Below, piece after piece: positions 24,712 through 32,994 of a DNA stretch of 64,000 nt. The notes under the pieces were generated by a model. The model worked only from the letters and a program-made list of their open reading frames with translations, did no database searches and was not told the origin of the DNA. The translations under genes and the position numbers were made by a program. Source of the stretch: a bacterium (GTDB lineage: Bacteria > Patescibacteriota > Microgenomatia > UBA1406 > GWC2-37-13); contig JAKAHA010000001.1 in the NCBI GenBank assembly GCA_021825445.1, positions 51,471-115,470 on the forward strand. The letters are read 5' to 3'. Position 1 is the stretch's first letter, and each line of letters begins with the position of its first letter.

Positions 24712-26196
24712 ATGCTTAACTCGTCAAGTTCGATTAAGGATTTGCTTAGAGACTCCTGGGTTTTATTCAAAAAAACTTTATTAAGAATGATTACGGTAAA
24801 CGTTATCTCATTTCTAACTTCGTTTATTTTGATTGCAAGCGTGCTTGGATATTATTTTTTTACCGTATTAAACACTTTATACGGAAAAAATCAACCTGAT
24901 ATTACAAAATATTTTACTTTACCAAACCTAATAGTAAGCGGCATCGCCTTTATAACCCTAATTTTTATTTCTCTTGTTACAAGTATATCCTTAATATTGG
25001 TTGCTGGAGGAAATTATTCGGAAGAAAAAATTTTATTCGTTTTTAAAAAAAGTTTAGCTTTGATATTTCCTGTAATTGCTGTTTCCTTATTGACACAATT
25101 TCTTATTTTTGGCGGAACTATTATTTTAATTATTCCAGGCTTGATTTTCAGTTTTTTAGTTCAATTTGCCATCTATGAAATAGTATTAAACAGAAACAAA
25201 CCTCTTAAATCCATAAGAAGAAGTATTACGATTGTTACGGAAAATTTTGTTGATATTTTAATAAAAGAACTTATACTATGGTCCATATATATTGCTTCAT
25301 ATTTTCTTCAAGGAGTTGGGTCGAGTTTGATTAAAAGTGGTTTTACACAAGGAATTTACCTAGTTATTTTTGTTTCAGTAGTTATGATTTTACTTAACTT
25401 TTTTAATTTGGTTTATCATATCACACTTTATAATCAATACAAAAATTATGCTTTAGATAAAGAAAATAAACATCCGATGGTTTGGGGTTTAGCGATTGTG
25501 GGTTGGGTTTTGATAATTATTATTATATTTTTTGGAATTAAATATGCATTAAAAAATAAAGATGCAATATCAAAAACATTTTTATCCCCTTATTCATCTA
25601 AATTGTCAAAAACCTTAGATAAAAACAAACAAAATGTTAATCCACAGACAAAGATTCATTGGGATAGATCAGAAAAATTGTTTTTAGAAATTAGAAAGAT
25701 TAATTCAGCAATCAATGATTCGAATCAAAATGAATCAGTGGAAAAAATTAAAAAATTAAATGATGAAAATATATTAGTATTAAAATCCGCTCTTGCTATA
25801 GATCCAAAAATATCAAGATTATGGTACGATCTTGGATCGGCGTATTCTTGGATTTCTTCAACGGGAACACTTGAAGATAGCTTAAATGCATTTAAGAAGG
25901 CTGAAGAAATTGAACCCGATAATATTATTTATATAAATGGAGTAGGAGATGCCTTAATTAGTTTGAATAAATATGAGGAGGCGGTCATACAATTTCAAAA
26001 AACACTAAGAATTACTCAGAAATCTGGATATGCGTATGAGAGTCTAGGTCATGCTTACTATAACTTAAAAATGTTTGATTTGTCTAGAGAAAATTATCAA
26101 AAAGCAATAGAGGTGTTTACTCAAGAAAATAAAAAAGGTGAGTGGGACGCAAAAATATTGAAAATTAGGAAGTATATACAAAATTTACCTAAGTAA
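24712..26196 (+). CDS. Multi-pass membrane protein with C-terminal TPR repeats
   Basis: 494 aa. The first ~285 residues hold about six transmembrane helices, with a layout like the membrane domain found in glycerophosphodiester-phosphodiesterase-type proteins. A C-terminal half follows with at least three TPR-like units (DPKISRLWYDLGSAYSW, EPDNIIYINGVGDALISL, SGYAYESLGHAYYNL). Probably a membrane-anchored scaffold. The specific role is unknown. A full-consensus promoter suggests high expression. Confidence 0.75.
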   Translation: MLNSSSSIKDLLRDSWVLFKKTLLRMITVNVISFLTSFILIASVLGYYFFTVLNTLYGKNQPDITKYFTLPNLIVSGIAFITLIFISLVTSISLILVAGGNYSEEKILFVFKKSLALIFPVIAVSLLTQFLIFGGTIILIIPGLIFSFLVQFAIYEIVLNRNKPLKSIRRSITIVTENFVDILIKELILWSIYIASYFLQGVGSSLIKSGFTQGIYLVIFVSVVMILLNFFNLVYHITLYNQYKNYALDKENKHPMVWGLAIVGWVLIIIIIFFGIKYALKNKDAISKTFLSPYSSKLSKTLDKNKQNVNPQTKIHWDRSEKLFLEIRKINSAINDSNQNESVEKIKKLNDENILVLKSALAIDPKISRLWYDLGSAYSWISSTGTLEDSLNAFKKAEEIEPDNIIYINGVGDALISLNKYEEAVIQFQKTLRITQKSGYAYESLGHAYYNLKMFDLSRENYQKAIEVFTQENKKGEWDAKILKIRKYIQNLPK

Positions 26197-26204
26197 TTCT
26201 TTAT

Positions 26205-27089
26205 TTAATAATACATCTCCTGCCAATGGGGGTCGACTTCAATAGTCAAATCAAGAAAAACTTTTTTATTAATGGCAAGGGCGATTTCTTTGCGGGCGTA
26301 ACTTCCAATTTCTTTAATTTTTCTTCCATCTTTTCCGATGAGCATTCCCTTATATCGATCATTAGTAGTTAGAATTCTAGCTTTAATGTAAGTGATTCCG
26401 TTTTTTCGCTCTAGTATTTGGTCAACCATGACAGTTGTTGTGTAGGGAATTTCCTCTCCCATCATTAAAAATATTTTTTCACGAATAAGTTCACCTAAAA
26501 ATATCTTACTGTCAAGGTTTAAGAGAGGGTAAACCAAATCAGGAGGAATTTTCTCCTTGTCCGCCGCAGCTTCAACAGAGATGGAAGGAAGATATTCAAA
26601 AATTTTGTCTAAGAGCGGACCAACGTGCATATTGTTAATTGCCGATATTTGGAAGACGTCCTTAAATTCTTCCTCTAAAAATTTGTATTGAGGTAAGAAA
26701 GATTTTCCCGGGTCGTCAATTTTATTGATAACCAATATTTTGGGACGATTAATTTTTCGGACTAGTCCAAGCACTTTACTTTCTTCAAAATCACGTTTGC
26801 GAGTCGCATCAACCATATAAATCACCAGATCGACGCTTTCATTTAGGACCTGCAAAGTCTTTTCATTAATGCGTTTTGAAAGATAATCTTTAGCTTTTCC
26901 AACAATTCCCGGAGTATCAACAAAAATAATTTTTCCTCGCTCTTCTTCATATAAAGCGCGGATTGAAAATCTGGTTGTTTGAGGTTTTGGAGAAGTAATT
27001 GCTACTTTTTGTCCAATCACATTATTGACGAAAGTTGATTTGCCAACATTAGCTCGTCCAACCAATAGTACTTTACCTATTTTTATCAT
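26205..27089 (-). CDS. era: GTPase Era
   Basis: Ribosome-assembly GTPase binding 16S rRNA. G1 GRANVGKST (near residue 10), G2 region KPQTTR, G3 DTPGIVG, G4 NKID. The C-terminal KH domain has GMLIGKDGRKIKEIGSYARKEIA. The ORF-track start seven codons upstream overlaps the preceding gene. The ATG at 27089 gives MIKIGKVLLVGRANVG and is preferred. About 294 aa, normal. It follows a NlpC/P60-like gene by 4 nt. Confidence 0.95.
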   Translation of the reverse strand: MIKIGKVLLVGRANVGKSTFVNNVIGQKVAITSPKPQTTRFSIRALYEEERGKIIFVDTPGIVGKAKDYLSKRINEKTLQVLNESVDLVIYMVDATRKRDFEESKVLGLVRKINRPKILVINKIDDPGKSFLPQYKFLEEEFKDVFQISAINNMHVGPLLDKIFEYLPSISVEAAADKEKIPPDLVYPLLNLDSKIFLGELIREKIFLMMGEEIPYTTTVMVDQILERKNGITYIKARILTTNDRYKGMLIGKDGRKIKEIGSYARKEIALAINKKVFLDLTIEVDPHWQEMYY

Positions 27090-27093
27090 GTCT

Positions 27094-27864
27094 CTATTGT
27101 ACCTCATCATTCCAGCTTATTCCCCCCAAGATTGAATTATTTGCTTTTGACCACTTAAAAAGGGCAAAGCTGGTGTATCCACGAATTTTTAGAAATTTTA
27201 TTTCGGGGAGATTTTGTATTCCGGCTTTTTGCCAAATTTGAGCAACCAAGCTACCACAATAAATTGCTTTTATATCCTTTTTAAGTTTTTTTGAAAAAAA
27301 AGCTAATTTAGCTTTACTTTTAATAGGATCGGCATAAATAGTATAAAATTTTTTGATCAATGGAATTGTCGGAAATGAAAAAACAGCAGGATAATTATCA
27401 ATGGTACCGGTATCACTGATTTGTTTAGCAATTTTACCTGCGTTTATAATCTTTTCTTTGTTATCAGTTGGTGGAGGACCAAAAAATATTTTGCTGTAAT
27501 CACCACTTTTAAATAATTCGATATATTCAATTGCTGTAATAATTCGTAAACCGGATTTGTCAAAAGTATCGTTTGTCAAAGGTCCAATTCCTAGTCCAAC
27601 TGGGGGTGGTGCAGCATGAAGGAGTAGGGCATCGAACAAATTGAGATTGATTTCATCTTGGTGAGGGATGATAGCTATATGATCAATATAATTTTTTTCT
27701 CGCACAAAATAAATCGCCCAGCCAGGTTCAACTTTAATACTTTTTGCTTTTGTTTTTAATTCATTCCAAGATAAAAAGTGGGTAATATTAAGATCATCCA
27801 AAGAAATTCTATGAACTTTATTTAAAAATGCCTCAAATTTATCCTTAATTGAACCAAGACTCAT
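27094..27864 (-). CDS. Permuted NlpC/P60-like cysteine hydrolase (probable)
   Basis: 256 aa. The segment GWAIYFVREKNYIDHIAIIPH carries a candidate catalytic His near residue 62. AIYCGSLVAQIWQKAGI near residue 205 carries a candidate Cys in the YCSxLV-like context. His before Cys is the order of circularly permuted NlpC/P60 (YiiX/YaeF-type) enzymes, which act on amide or ester bonds. No signal peptide is seen. The motif match is partial, so the function is a hypothesis. Upstream of era, same strand. Confidence 0.55.
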   Translation of the reverse strand: MSLGSIKDKFEAFLNKVHRISLDDLNITHFLSWNELKTKAKSIKVEPGWAIYFVREKNYIDHIAIIPHQDEINLNLFDALLLHAAPPPVGLGIGPLTNDTFDKSGLRIITAIEYIELFKSGDYSKIFFGPPPTDNKEKIINAGKIAKQISDTGTIDNYPAVFSFPTIPLIKKFYTIYADPIKSKAKLAFFSKKLKKDIKAIYCGSLVAQIWQKAGIQNLPEIKFLKIRGYTSFALFKWSKANNSILGGISWNDEVQ

Positions 27865-27899
27865 AGTTAATCATGATACTATAAAGAGGCGGAAAATGT

Positions 27900-27907
27900 G
27901 ATATAAT
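27900..27907 (+). promoter_or_regulatory. -10 region upstream of typA
   Basis: TATAAT (27902-27907) lies ~72 nt before the typA ATG, so unlike most neighbours typA would have a long leader. The leader contains a CGTCCCGT-caa-ACGGGACT hairpin (about 27938-27955). No clean -35 is seen. Confidence 0.5.
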
Positions 27908-27937
27908 ATACACTATTAATCCACTGATACCACTTCG

Positions 27938-27955
27938 TCCCGTCAAACGGGACTT
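27938..27955 (+). repeat. Hairpin in the typA 5' leader
   Basis: GTCCCGT, a 3-nt loop and ACGGGAC form a 7-bp GC-rich stem flanked by ACTTC..CTTCG. GC-rich against an AT-rich background, it resembles a small dispersed palindrome. It might influence typA translation. Confidence 0.5.
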
Positions 27956-27979
27956 CGTTAGGTATAAATTTTTTATTTT

Positions 27980-29824
27980 ATGGAAATTAGAAATGTCGTT
28001 ATTATTGCCCACGTCGATCATGGTAAAACTACTTTAGTTGACGCCATTTTAAAACAAACTCATACTTTTCGAGACAACCAAAAAGAAATGGGTGAGACCT
28101 TAATCATGGACTCAAATGATTTGGAACGAGAAAAGGGGATTACAATACTTGCCAAAAATACAGCCGTTTTTTATAAAAATACCAAGATTAATATCGTCGA
28201 TACTCCCGGACATGCTGATTTTGGTGGAGAAGTCGAACGAGTCATTAATATGGCGTCAGGTGCTATTCTTTTGGTTGACGCTGCCGAAGGTCCACTTCCT
28301 CAAACAAAGTTTGTTCTAAAAAAGGCTATAGAAGCAAAATTAAAATTAATTTTAGTCATCAATAAAATTGATAAAAAAGACGCCAGACCTAAAGAAATTT
28401 TGGCTCAAGTTGAAGATTTGATTTTGGAGTTGGCTCCTGACGAATCATTTCTTCATTTTAAGACCCTTTATGCGGTTGGTCGTGACGGAAAGGCGTTTTA
28501 TGAATTGCCAGAAAAATATGATCCAACAAGTAAAAATAATCTTATTCCTTTGTTTGATACCATAATTTCCGAGATTGAAAATAATGCGACCGATGAAGAT
28601 AAGCCTTTTCAAATGTTAATCTCAACACTTGACTATGATAATTATGTTGGGCGACTTTGTATTGGAGAAGTAAATCAAGGTATTTTAAAAAAAGACCAAC
28701 CGATAGTTTTAGTACAGGATAATAAAATAATTGGACAATATAGGGCTCAAAAACTTTATACTTTTGAGGGTTTAGAAAAAAAAGAAGTTGATAAAGTAAC
28801 CAGTGGAGATATAGTTGCAATTGCAGGGATTCCTCAACTTAATATTGGTCAAACAATTTGTGACCCAAGTAATCCCGTAAGTCTTCCATCAATTAAAGTT
28901 GAAGATCCCACAATTAAAATCACAATCGGACCAAACACTAGTCCGTTTTCAGGTCGTGAAGGAAAATATTGTACTTCCCGACAAATTAAAGAAAGATTAG
29001 ATAAAGAAAAACAAACAAATTTAGGTTTAAAAATAGAACCGGATCCAGAAGGAGTTAACTACGTAGTTTATGGTCGAGGTGAATTACATTTGGCGATTTT
29101 AATTGAAACAATGAGAAGGGAAGGATTTGAACTTCAAGTTTCCAAACCCCAAGTTATCTATAAAAAGATTGATGGGGTGATAAGTGAACCATATGAGGAA
29201 GTGACGATTGATGTCGATCGCGAATATATGGGTTTGGTGACTGAGGAGTTTGGTAAACGAAAAGGTGAGATGCTTGATATGGTGACAACTGGAAATAACA
29301 CAAGACTTATTTATAAAATTTCCGATTACAATCTCTTGGGAGTAAGAAGTATATTATTGACAAAGACTCGTGGAACAGCAGTTTTAAGCACTTATTTTCT
29401 TGGATACTTTCCGAAGGGATCAAAGATGGAATCAGTGAGAAATGGAGCGTTAATTGCGACTAAGCCTGGAGAAACTGTTACCTATGGACTGGTTAAAAGT
29501 CAAAAAAGAGGCACCCTTTTTATAGGGACAGGAGTGCAGGTTTATGAAGGAATGGTCGTTGGCTTGTCGTCCCGCGAAATGGATATTGATGTCAATGTTG
29601 TTAAAGAAAAACAATTGACAAATAACAGGTCAGCTGGAGAAGGAGTTTCTGAGCCATTAATTCCGGCAACTACCTTATCTCTTGAGCAATCTCTTGATTT
29701 CATCAATGACGATGAAATGTTGGAAGTAACTCCATTAAACATCAGAATTAGAAAGACTTATCTTTCACCATCGCAGCGAAGAATCGAAGGACGAAAATCT
29801 GAAAGTATACAAGCAGAAGAATAA
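27980..29824 (+). CDS. typA: GTP-binding protein TypA/BipA
   Basis: Translational GTPase related to EF-G, involved in ribosome assembly and stress. G1 AHVDHGKTT (residue ~10), switch [13 protein letters not shown] (~75), [10 protein letters not shown] (~128). The typical TypA middle and C-terminal segments [37 protein letters not shown] and [10 protein letters not shown]-like ending ([13 protein letters not shown]) are present. 614 aa, normal size. Confidence 0.97.
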   Translation: MEIRNVVIIAHVDHGKTTLVDAILKQTHTFRDNQKEMGETLIMDSNDLEREKGITILAKNTAVFYKNTKINIVDTPGHADFGGEVERVINMASGAILLVDAAEGPLPQTKFVLKKAIEAKLKLILVINKIDKKDARPKEILAQVEDLILELAPDESFLHFKTLYAVGRDGKAFYELPEKYDPTSKNNLIPLFDTIISEIENNATDEDKPFQMLISTLDYDNYVGRLCIGEVNQGILKKDQPIVLVQDNKIIGQYRAQKLYTFEGLEKKEVDKVTSGDIVAIAGIPQLNIGQTICDPSNPVSLPSIKVEDPTIKITIGPNTSPFSGREGKYCTSRQIKERLDKEKQTNLGLKIEPDPEGVNYVVYGRGELHLAILIETMRREGFELQVSKPQVIYKKIDGVISEPYEEVTIDVDREYMGLVTEEFGKRKGEMLDMVTTGNNTRLIYKISDYNLLGVRSILLTKTRGTAVLSTYFLGYFPKGSKMESVRNGALIATKPGETVTYGLVKSQKRGTLFIGTGVQVYEGMVVGLSSREMDIDVNVVKEKQLTNNRSAGEGVSEPLIPATTLSLEQSLDFINDDEMLEVTPLNIRIRKTYLSPSQRRIEGRKSESIQAEE

Positions 29825-29841
29825 ATAAACTTTCTTAACAT

Positions 29842-29897
29842 AAAAAAACACTACCCTTCATAATAAATTTTTGATTTACTATTTCCGGATAGTGTTT
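29842..29897 (-). terminator. Rho-independent terminator of the RRM gene
   Basis: On the minus strand AAACACTAtCC...GGgTAGTGTTT forms an 8-bp outer stem, with an inner stem, followed by a run of T. It ends the RRM gene and also lies after the convergent typA stop. Confidence 0.6.
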
Positions 29898-29911
29898 AGT
29901 TTGTTTGTGAA

Positions 29912-30238
29912 TTAATAGCTTCTTCGATCATCTCGAAATCCGCCACCTCCACCTCTATTAAAACCGCCTCCACCTGGTCGCCTCTCTTCTCGAGGTCGAG
30001 CCACGTTAACGACGATTTTTCTACCTTCAACTTCTTTTTCATGCATTTGTTGAGTAGCTGCAACAGCTGCCTCTTCAGTTGCGAATGTTACGAAACCAAA
30101 ACCTTTTGATCGTCCAGACATTCTATCTGTGATGATGACGGCTTCAGTTACTTCTCCAAATTGAGAGAATAATTCTTTTAAAGAATCGTTAGTCATTGTC
30201 CAAGGAAGATTACCTACGTACAATTTTTTAGTATCCAT
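29912..30238 (-). CDS. RRM-domain RNA-binding protein with Gly/Arg tail
   Basis: 108 aa single RRM: RNP2 LYVGNL at residue 6 and RNP1 KGFGFVTF near 46. An RGG-like tail follows (RPGGGGFNRGGGGGFRDD), like cyanobacterial/plant glycine-rich RNA-binding proteins. Probably an RNA chaperone, often cold-induced. It has an unusually strong AAAGGAGGT Shine-Dalgarno just before the ATG and a ~100-nt leader. Abundant expression is likely. Confidence 0.92.
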   Translation of the reverse strand: MDTKKLYVGNLPWTMTNDSLKELFSQFGEVTEAVIITDRMSGRSKGFGFVTFATEEAAVAATQQMHEKEVEGRKIVVNVARPREERRPGGGGFNRGGGGGFRDDRRSY

Positions 30239-30348
30239 TTATGTTTTTCACCTCCTTTTGATTATATGAATGTTATCCAGAAGTTTACAAACTGAATTGT
30301 TTTCCAAGTGCAGTTTTTCTACCATACTGAATTAACTTCAATAAGTAT

Positions 30349-30377
30349 ATCATAAAGAACCAGTTTTCGACTGTCAA
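30349..30377 (-). promoter_or_regulatory. Promoter of the RRM gene
   Basis: On the minus strand: TTGACA (30372-30377), 17-nt spacer, TATGAT (30349-30354). The ATG is at 30238, giving a ~105-nt 5' leader with a strong Shine-Dalgarno (30249-30257). The long leader contrasts with the leaderless neighbours and resembles cold-shock leaders. Confidence 0.7.
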
Positions 30378-30727
30378 ATGGATTTTTTCCTCTTTTTAAA
30401 GAAGTAAATTATTTTTTTAAATATAAAATATAAAACTGTTAAGTAGAGGATAGTAATAGTAATATCGAATAAAAAAGTAGTAAATAAGCTAGTGTTGGAA
30501 TTTAATAAATTAAAGATTCCTGAAATAATTATGATTGGAAGCATAAATACATAATATATAAATATAAACGTATAGAATACTAAGTAATTTCTTGAAAAAT
30601 TATCAACAAAAAATGTATCACCAAATAACCCATAAAATGAAGCTTTTATAAAAAATAATATTAAAAATATTATTAACAATATAATTAAACCTTTATTTAA
30701 AATGCCCTTCTTTTTTAATTTTTTCAT
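30374..30727 (-). CDS. Small multi-pass membrane protein, unknown
   Basis: 117 aa with three hydrophobic segments and basic termini (MKKLKKKG..., ...FKKRKKSI). No family recognised. Its start lies 14 nt from the palindrome at 30741-30774, so it is a strong candidate for regulation by whatever binds there. Confidence 0.6.
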   Translation of the reverse strand: MKKLKKKGILNKGLIILLIIFLILFFIKASFYGLFGDTFFVDNFSRNYLVFYTFIFIYYVFMLPIIIISGIFNLLNSNTSLFTTFLFDITITILYLTVLYFIFKKIIYFFKKRKKSI

Positions 30728-30740
30728 TAAATAAATTAAA

Positions 30741-30774
30741 TTACTATCTTGGTACGATCGTGACGAGATAGTAA
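30741..30774. promoter_or_regulatory. Palindromic operator O1 (ACGATCGT core)
   Basis: Arms TTACTATCT (30741-30749) and AGATAGTAA (30766-30774) are perfect inverted complements centred on ACGATCGT (30754-30761). The spacers are 4 nt. It lies immediately upstream of the minus-strand 117-aa membrane protein. Five related palindromes are in this window. Confidence 0.7.
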
Positions 30775-30810
30775 TAAAGAAAAAAATATCAAATGGATTT
30801 TGTATTTTTT

Positions 30811-30860
30811 GTAGTGGAATGATTCATCATTCCATAATAATTCATTAAATTGATTATTTT
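30811..30860. repeat. Partial GTAGTGG palindromic element
   Basis: GTAGTGGAATGATTCATCATTCC then a TAATAATTCATTAAATTGATTATTTT stretch matches the left two thirds of the 24524 element. The right hairpin and CCACTAC end are missing. Confidence 0.75.
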
Positions 30861-30862
30861 TT

Positions 30863-31129
30863 TTACTTGTAAAAATATCTCTCCCAGATTTTTTTGAAAA
30901 AAGACAGACTAAGAGTTGAAAGAAGAAATCCAATTGAGGGAACGATAGCATTTAACCAAGGTTTATCGATATTAATTACTCGCAAATAAAATCCAATTGC
31001 AAGATAAGTAAATATTATTAATAGAAATTTTCTAGTCCAACTTGTTTCCCAAGACTTATCAATTTCAACATTTTTATTTCTGTTTTTTATTGCCAAAATT
31101 TCTTTTTCTAAATCACGAATAGAAGTCAT
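30863..31129 (-). CDS. Small two-helix membrane protein, unknown
   Basis: 88 aa. A charged N-terminal helix (RDLEKEILAIKNRNKN) is followed by two transmembrane segments (about 33-50 and 60-77). No family recognised. It is divergent from the response regulator, with operator O2 between them. Confidence 0.6.
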   Translation of the reverse strand: MTSIRDLEKEILAIKNRNKNVEIDKSWETSWTRKFLLIIFTYLAIGFYLRVINIDKPWLNAIVPSIGFLLSTLSLSFFKKIWERYFYK

Positions 31130-31154
31130 ATTTAATCATTATACAAAATAAAAA

Positions 31155-31184
31155 TTATCTTATTAACGATCGTTTATAAGATAA
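31155..31184. promoter_or_regulatory. Palindromic operator O2 (ACGATCGT core)
   Basis: A 30-bp inverted repeat, TTATCTTAT..ACGATCGT..ATAAGATAA, with only one mismatched pair. It sits in the 96-bp divergent gap between the 88-aa membrane protein and the response regulator. TATCT and AGATA are each 5 nt from the core. Confidence 0.75.
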
Positions 31185-31225
31185 ATATTCAGCTAACTTT
31201 CAGTGAAAGATTTATAATTATCAAC

Positions 31226-31894
31226 ATGCGAATACTTGTGGTTGAAGACGAACATAGGATTGCAAACTCCATAAAAAAAGGTTTAGAACAAGAAAGGTAT
31301 GCAGTTGATGTTGCCTATACTGGATCGGACGGCTATGATCTTGCCTCAACTGAAGATTACGATTTGATACTTCTTGACATAATGCTTCCGGAAATGAACG
31401 GGATAGAGATCTGCAAAAACTTAAGAAAAAATAAAATAAATATTCCTATTCTATTATTAACCGCCAAAGGTCAAACGGAAGATAAGGTAAAAGGGTTGGA
31501 CGCAGGAGCCGATGATTATATGACAAAACCATTTTCGTTTGATGAATTACTTGCGAGAATAAGGGCTCTAACAAGAAGAAAAGGAACAGTCGTAAATACG
31601 ATTCTATCAGTTTCAGATTTGAGTTTAGATAAAAAACAATATTTAGTAAAAAGAGGAAATAAAGAAATCAAGCTTTCAAGTAAGGAATTTTCGTTACTTG
31701 AATATTTGATTACCAATAAAAATACCATTGTTACTAAAGATCAAATCATTGCTCATATCTGGGATTACGATGCTGATATTCTTCCAAATACTATTGAGGT
31801 ATATATAAAAAATTTAAGAAATAAAATAGATAAACCGTTTAAAAAACCGTTAATTAATACTGTGAGAGGGTTTGGGTATCGGATAGGTGGATAG
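31226..31894 (+). CDS. OmpR/PhoB-family response regulator
   Basis: 222 aa. Receiver domain with acidic pocket (VEDEHR), phospho-acceptor Asp in LILLDIMLPE (about residue 52), Thr in LLTAKGQ and Lys in MTKPFSFDELLARIRAL. A C-terminal winged helix follows (about 130-222; LSSKEFSLLEYLITNKN, TVRGFGYRIGG). It is paired with the histidine kinase 13 nt downstream and probably controls the MacAB-like genes that follow. Confidence 0.95.
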   Translation: MRILVVEDEHRIANSIKKGLEQERYAVDVAYTGSDGYDLASTEDYDLILLDIMLPEMNGIEICKNLRKNKINIPILLLTAKGQTEDKVKGLDAGADDYMTKPFSFDELLARIRALTRRKGTVVNTILSVSDLSLDKKQYLVKRGNKEIKLSSKEFSLLEYLITNKNTIVTKDQIIAHIWDYDADILPNTIEVYIKNLRNKIDKPFKKPLINTVRGFGYRIGG

Positions 31895-31907
31895 GTAATT
31901 AAAATAT

Positions 31908-32876
31908 ATGTTCAATTCCGCCCGCATAAAATTAACCGCTTGGTATTTAACAATAATAATGTTTATAAGTATTTCATTTAGTTTTGTTATTTATCGAGGC
32001 TTGATGTTTGAAGTTCGTCGATTTTCAAGAGTGCAAAGAATAAGAATGGAAAATGTAAGCGAAGAAATGTTTGACGAAATAAAATACAGGATAGTAATCG
32101 AATTGGGAATTATTAATATTTTTATTTTCATAACATCAGGTGCTTTGGGATATTTTTTAGCAGGAAAAACTTTACGTCCAATCCAAGAGATGGTTGAAGA
32201 ACAAAACCGTTTTATTTCTGACGCCTCACATGAATTTAGGACTCCGCTTACTGCTTTAAAAAGTTCGCTTGAAGTCAATCTTCGTGACGAAAACTTATCG
32301 ATAGAAGGTGCAAAAAAAATTATGAATGAAAGTATTGACGACGTTAATGATTTGCAAAGACTTTCTGATTCATTATTAGATTTAGCACAGCACCAGAAAA
32401 AAAATACCAGCCTAGATTTTGAAGTTATTTCCTTAGGTTTTTGTATCAACGAAGCAGTAAAAAAAGTAATTCCTTTAGCTAAACAAAAACAAATAATATT
32501 TAAAAAAGATTTAGAGGAAGTTCACATTAATGGTTTAAAAGACGACTTAATAAATTTATTCGTCATAATTTTGGACAACGCAATTAAATATGGAAATAAA
32601 AAAATGGTAATAAATATTATTGCAAAAAAAATAAAAAATAAAATAAAGGTAGAAATAAAAGATCGGGGGATAGGAGTTGAAAAAAAAGATTTAACTAATA
32701 TTTTTGAAAGATTTTATAGGGTTGATCAGTCTAGGTCGAAAGAAAAAATCGCAGGATACGGTTTGGGTTTATCAATTGCCAAAAAAATAGTATTAAATCA
32801 TCGAGGGAAAATAAAAGTCGAAAGTACAATAAATAAAGGATCAAAATTTATTATTACTTTTCCAAGTACAGCTTAA
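31908..32876 (+). CDS. Sensor histidine kinase
   Basis: 322 aa. Two transmembrane helices (about 10-28 and 62-82) bracket a short extracytoplasmic loop of ~30 residues, so the sensed signal may be within the membrane. A HAMP-like linker and H-box SDASHEFRTPLTALKSSLE (His near 109) follow. Then N-box ILDNAIKYGN, G1 DRGIGV, F-box IFERFYRVD and G2 GYGLGLSIAKKI. Partner of the preceding regulator. Confidence 0.94.
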   Translation: MFNSARIKLTAWYLTIIMFISISFSFVIYRGLMFEVRRFSRVQRIRMENVSEEMFDEIKYRIVIELGIINIFIFITSGALGYFLAGKTLRPIQEMVEEQNRFISDASHEFRTPLTALKSSLEVNLRDENLSIEGAKKIMNESIDDVNDLQRLSDSLLDLAQHQKKNTSLDFEVISLGFCINEAVKKVIPLAKQKQIIFKKDLEEVHINGLKDDLINLFVIILDNAIKYGNKKMVINIIAKKIKNKIKVEIKDRGIGVEKKDLTNIFERFYRVDQSRSKEKIAGYGLGLSIAKKIVLNHRGKIKVESTINKGSKFIITFPSTA

Positions 32877-32994
32877 ATTCAGGATAAATATTTAATATGA
32901 AAGCTTGATATCATATTTTTTCGAACGCCACACCCCGAAGGGGACCCCTGGCGATTTTCTCAAAAATAAATATTTTCGCTTTTAAAAATATTAT
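32877..32994 (+). repeat. Spacer with GC-rich nested hairpin before the efflux genes
   Basis: CGCCA (32926-32930) and TGGCG (32949-32953) bracket CCCCgaaGGGG. The hairpin lies between the kinase and the adaptor gene within the same transcript direction. It may reduce read-through or act as a processing site. It is not followed by a T-run, so it is not a classic terminator. Confidence 0.45.

Noticed and set aside
30736-30951. 71-aa minus-strand ORF
   Set aside because: It overlaps the 88-aa membrane protein in another frame and runs through the O1 palindrome and a repeat. The 88-aa frame has a clean two-helix pattern.
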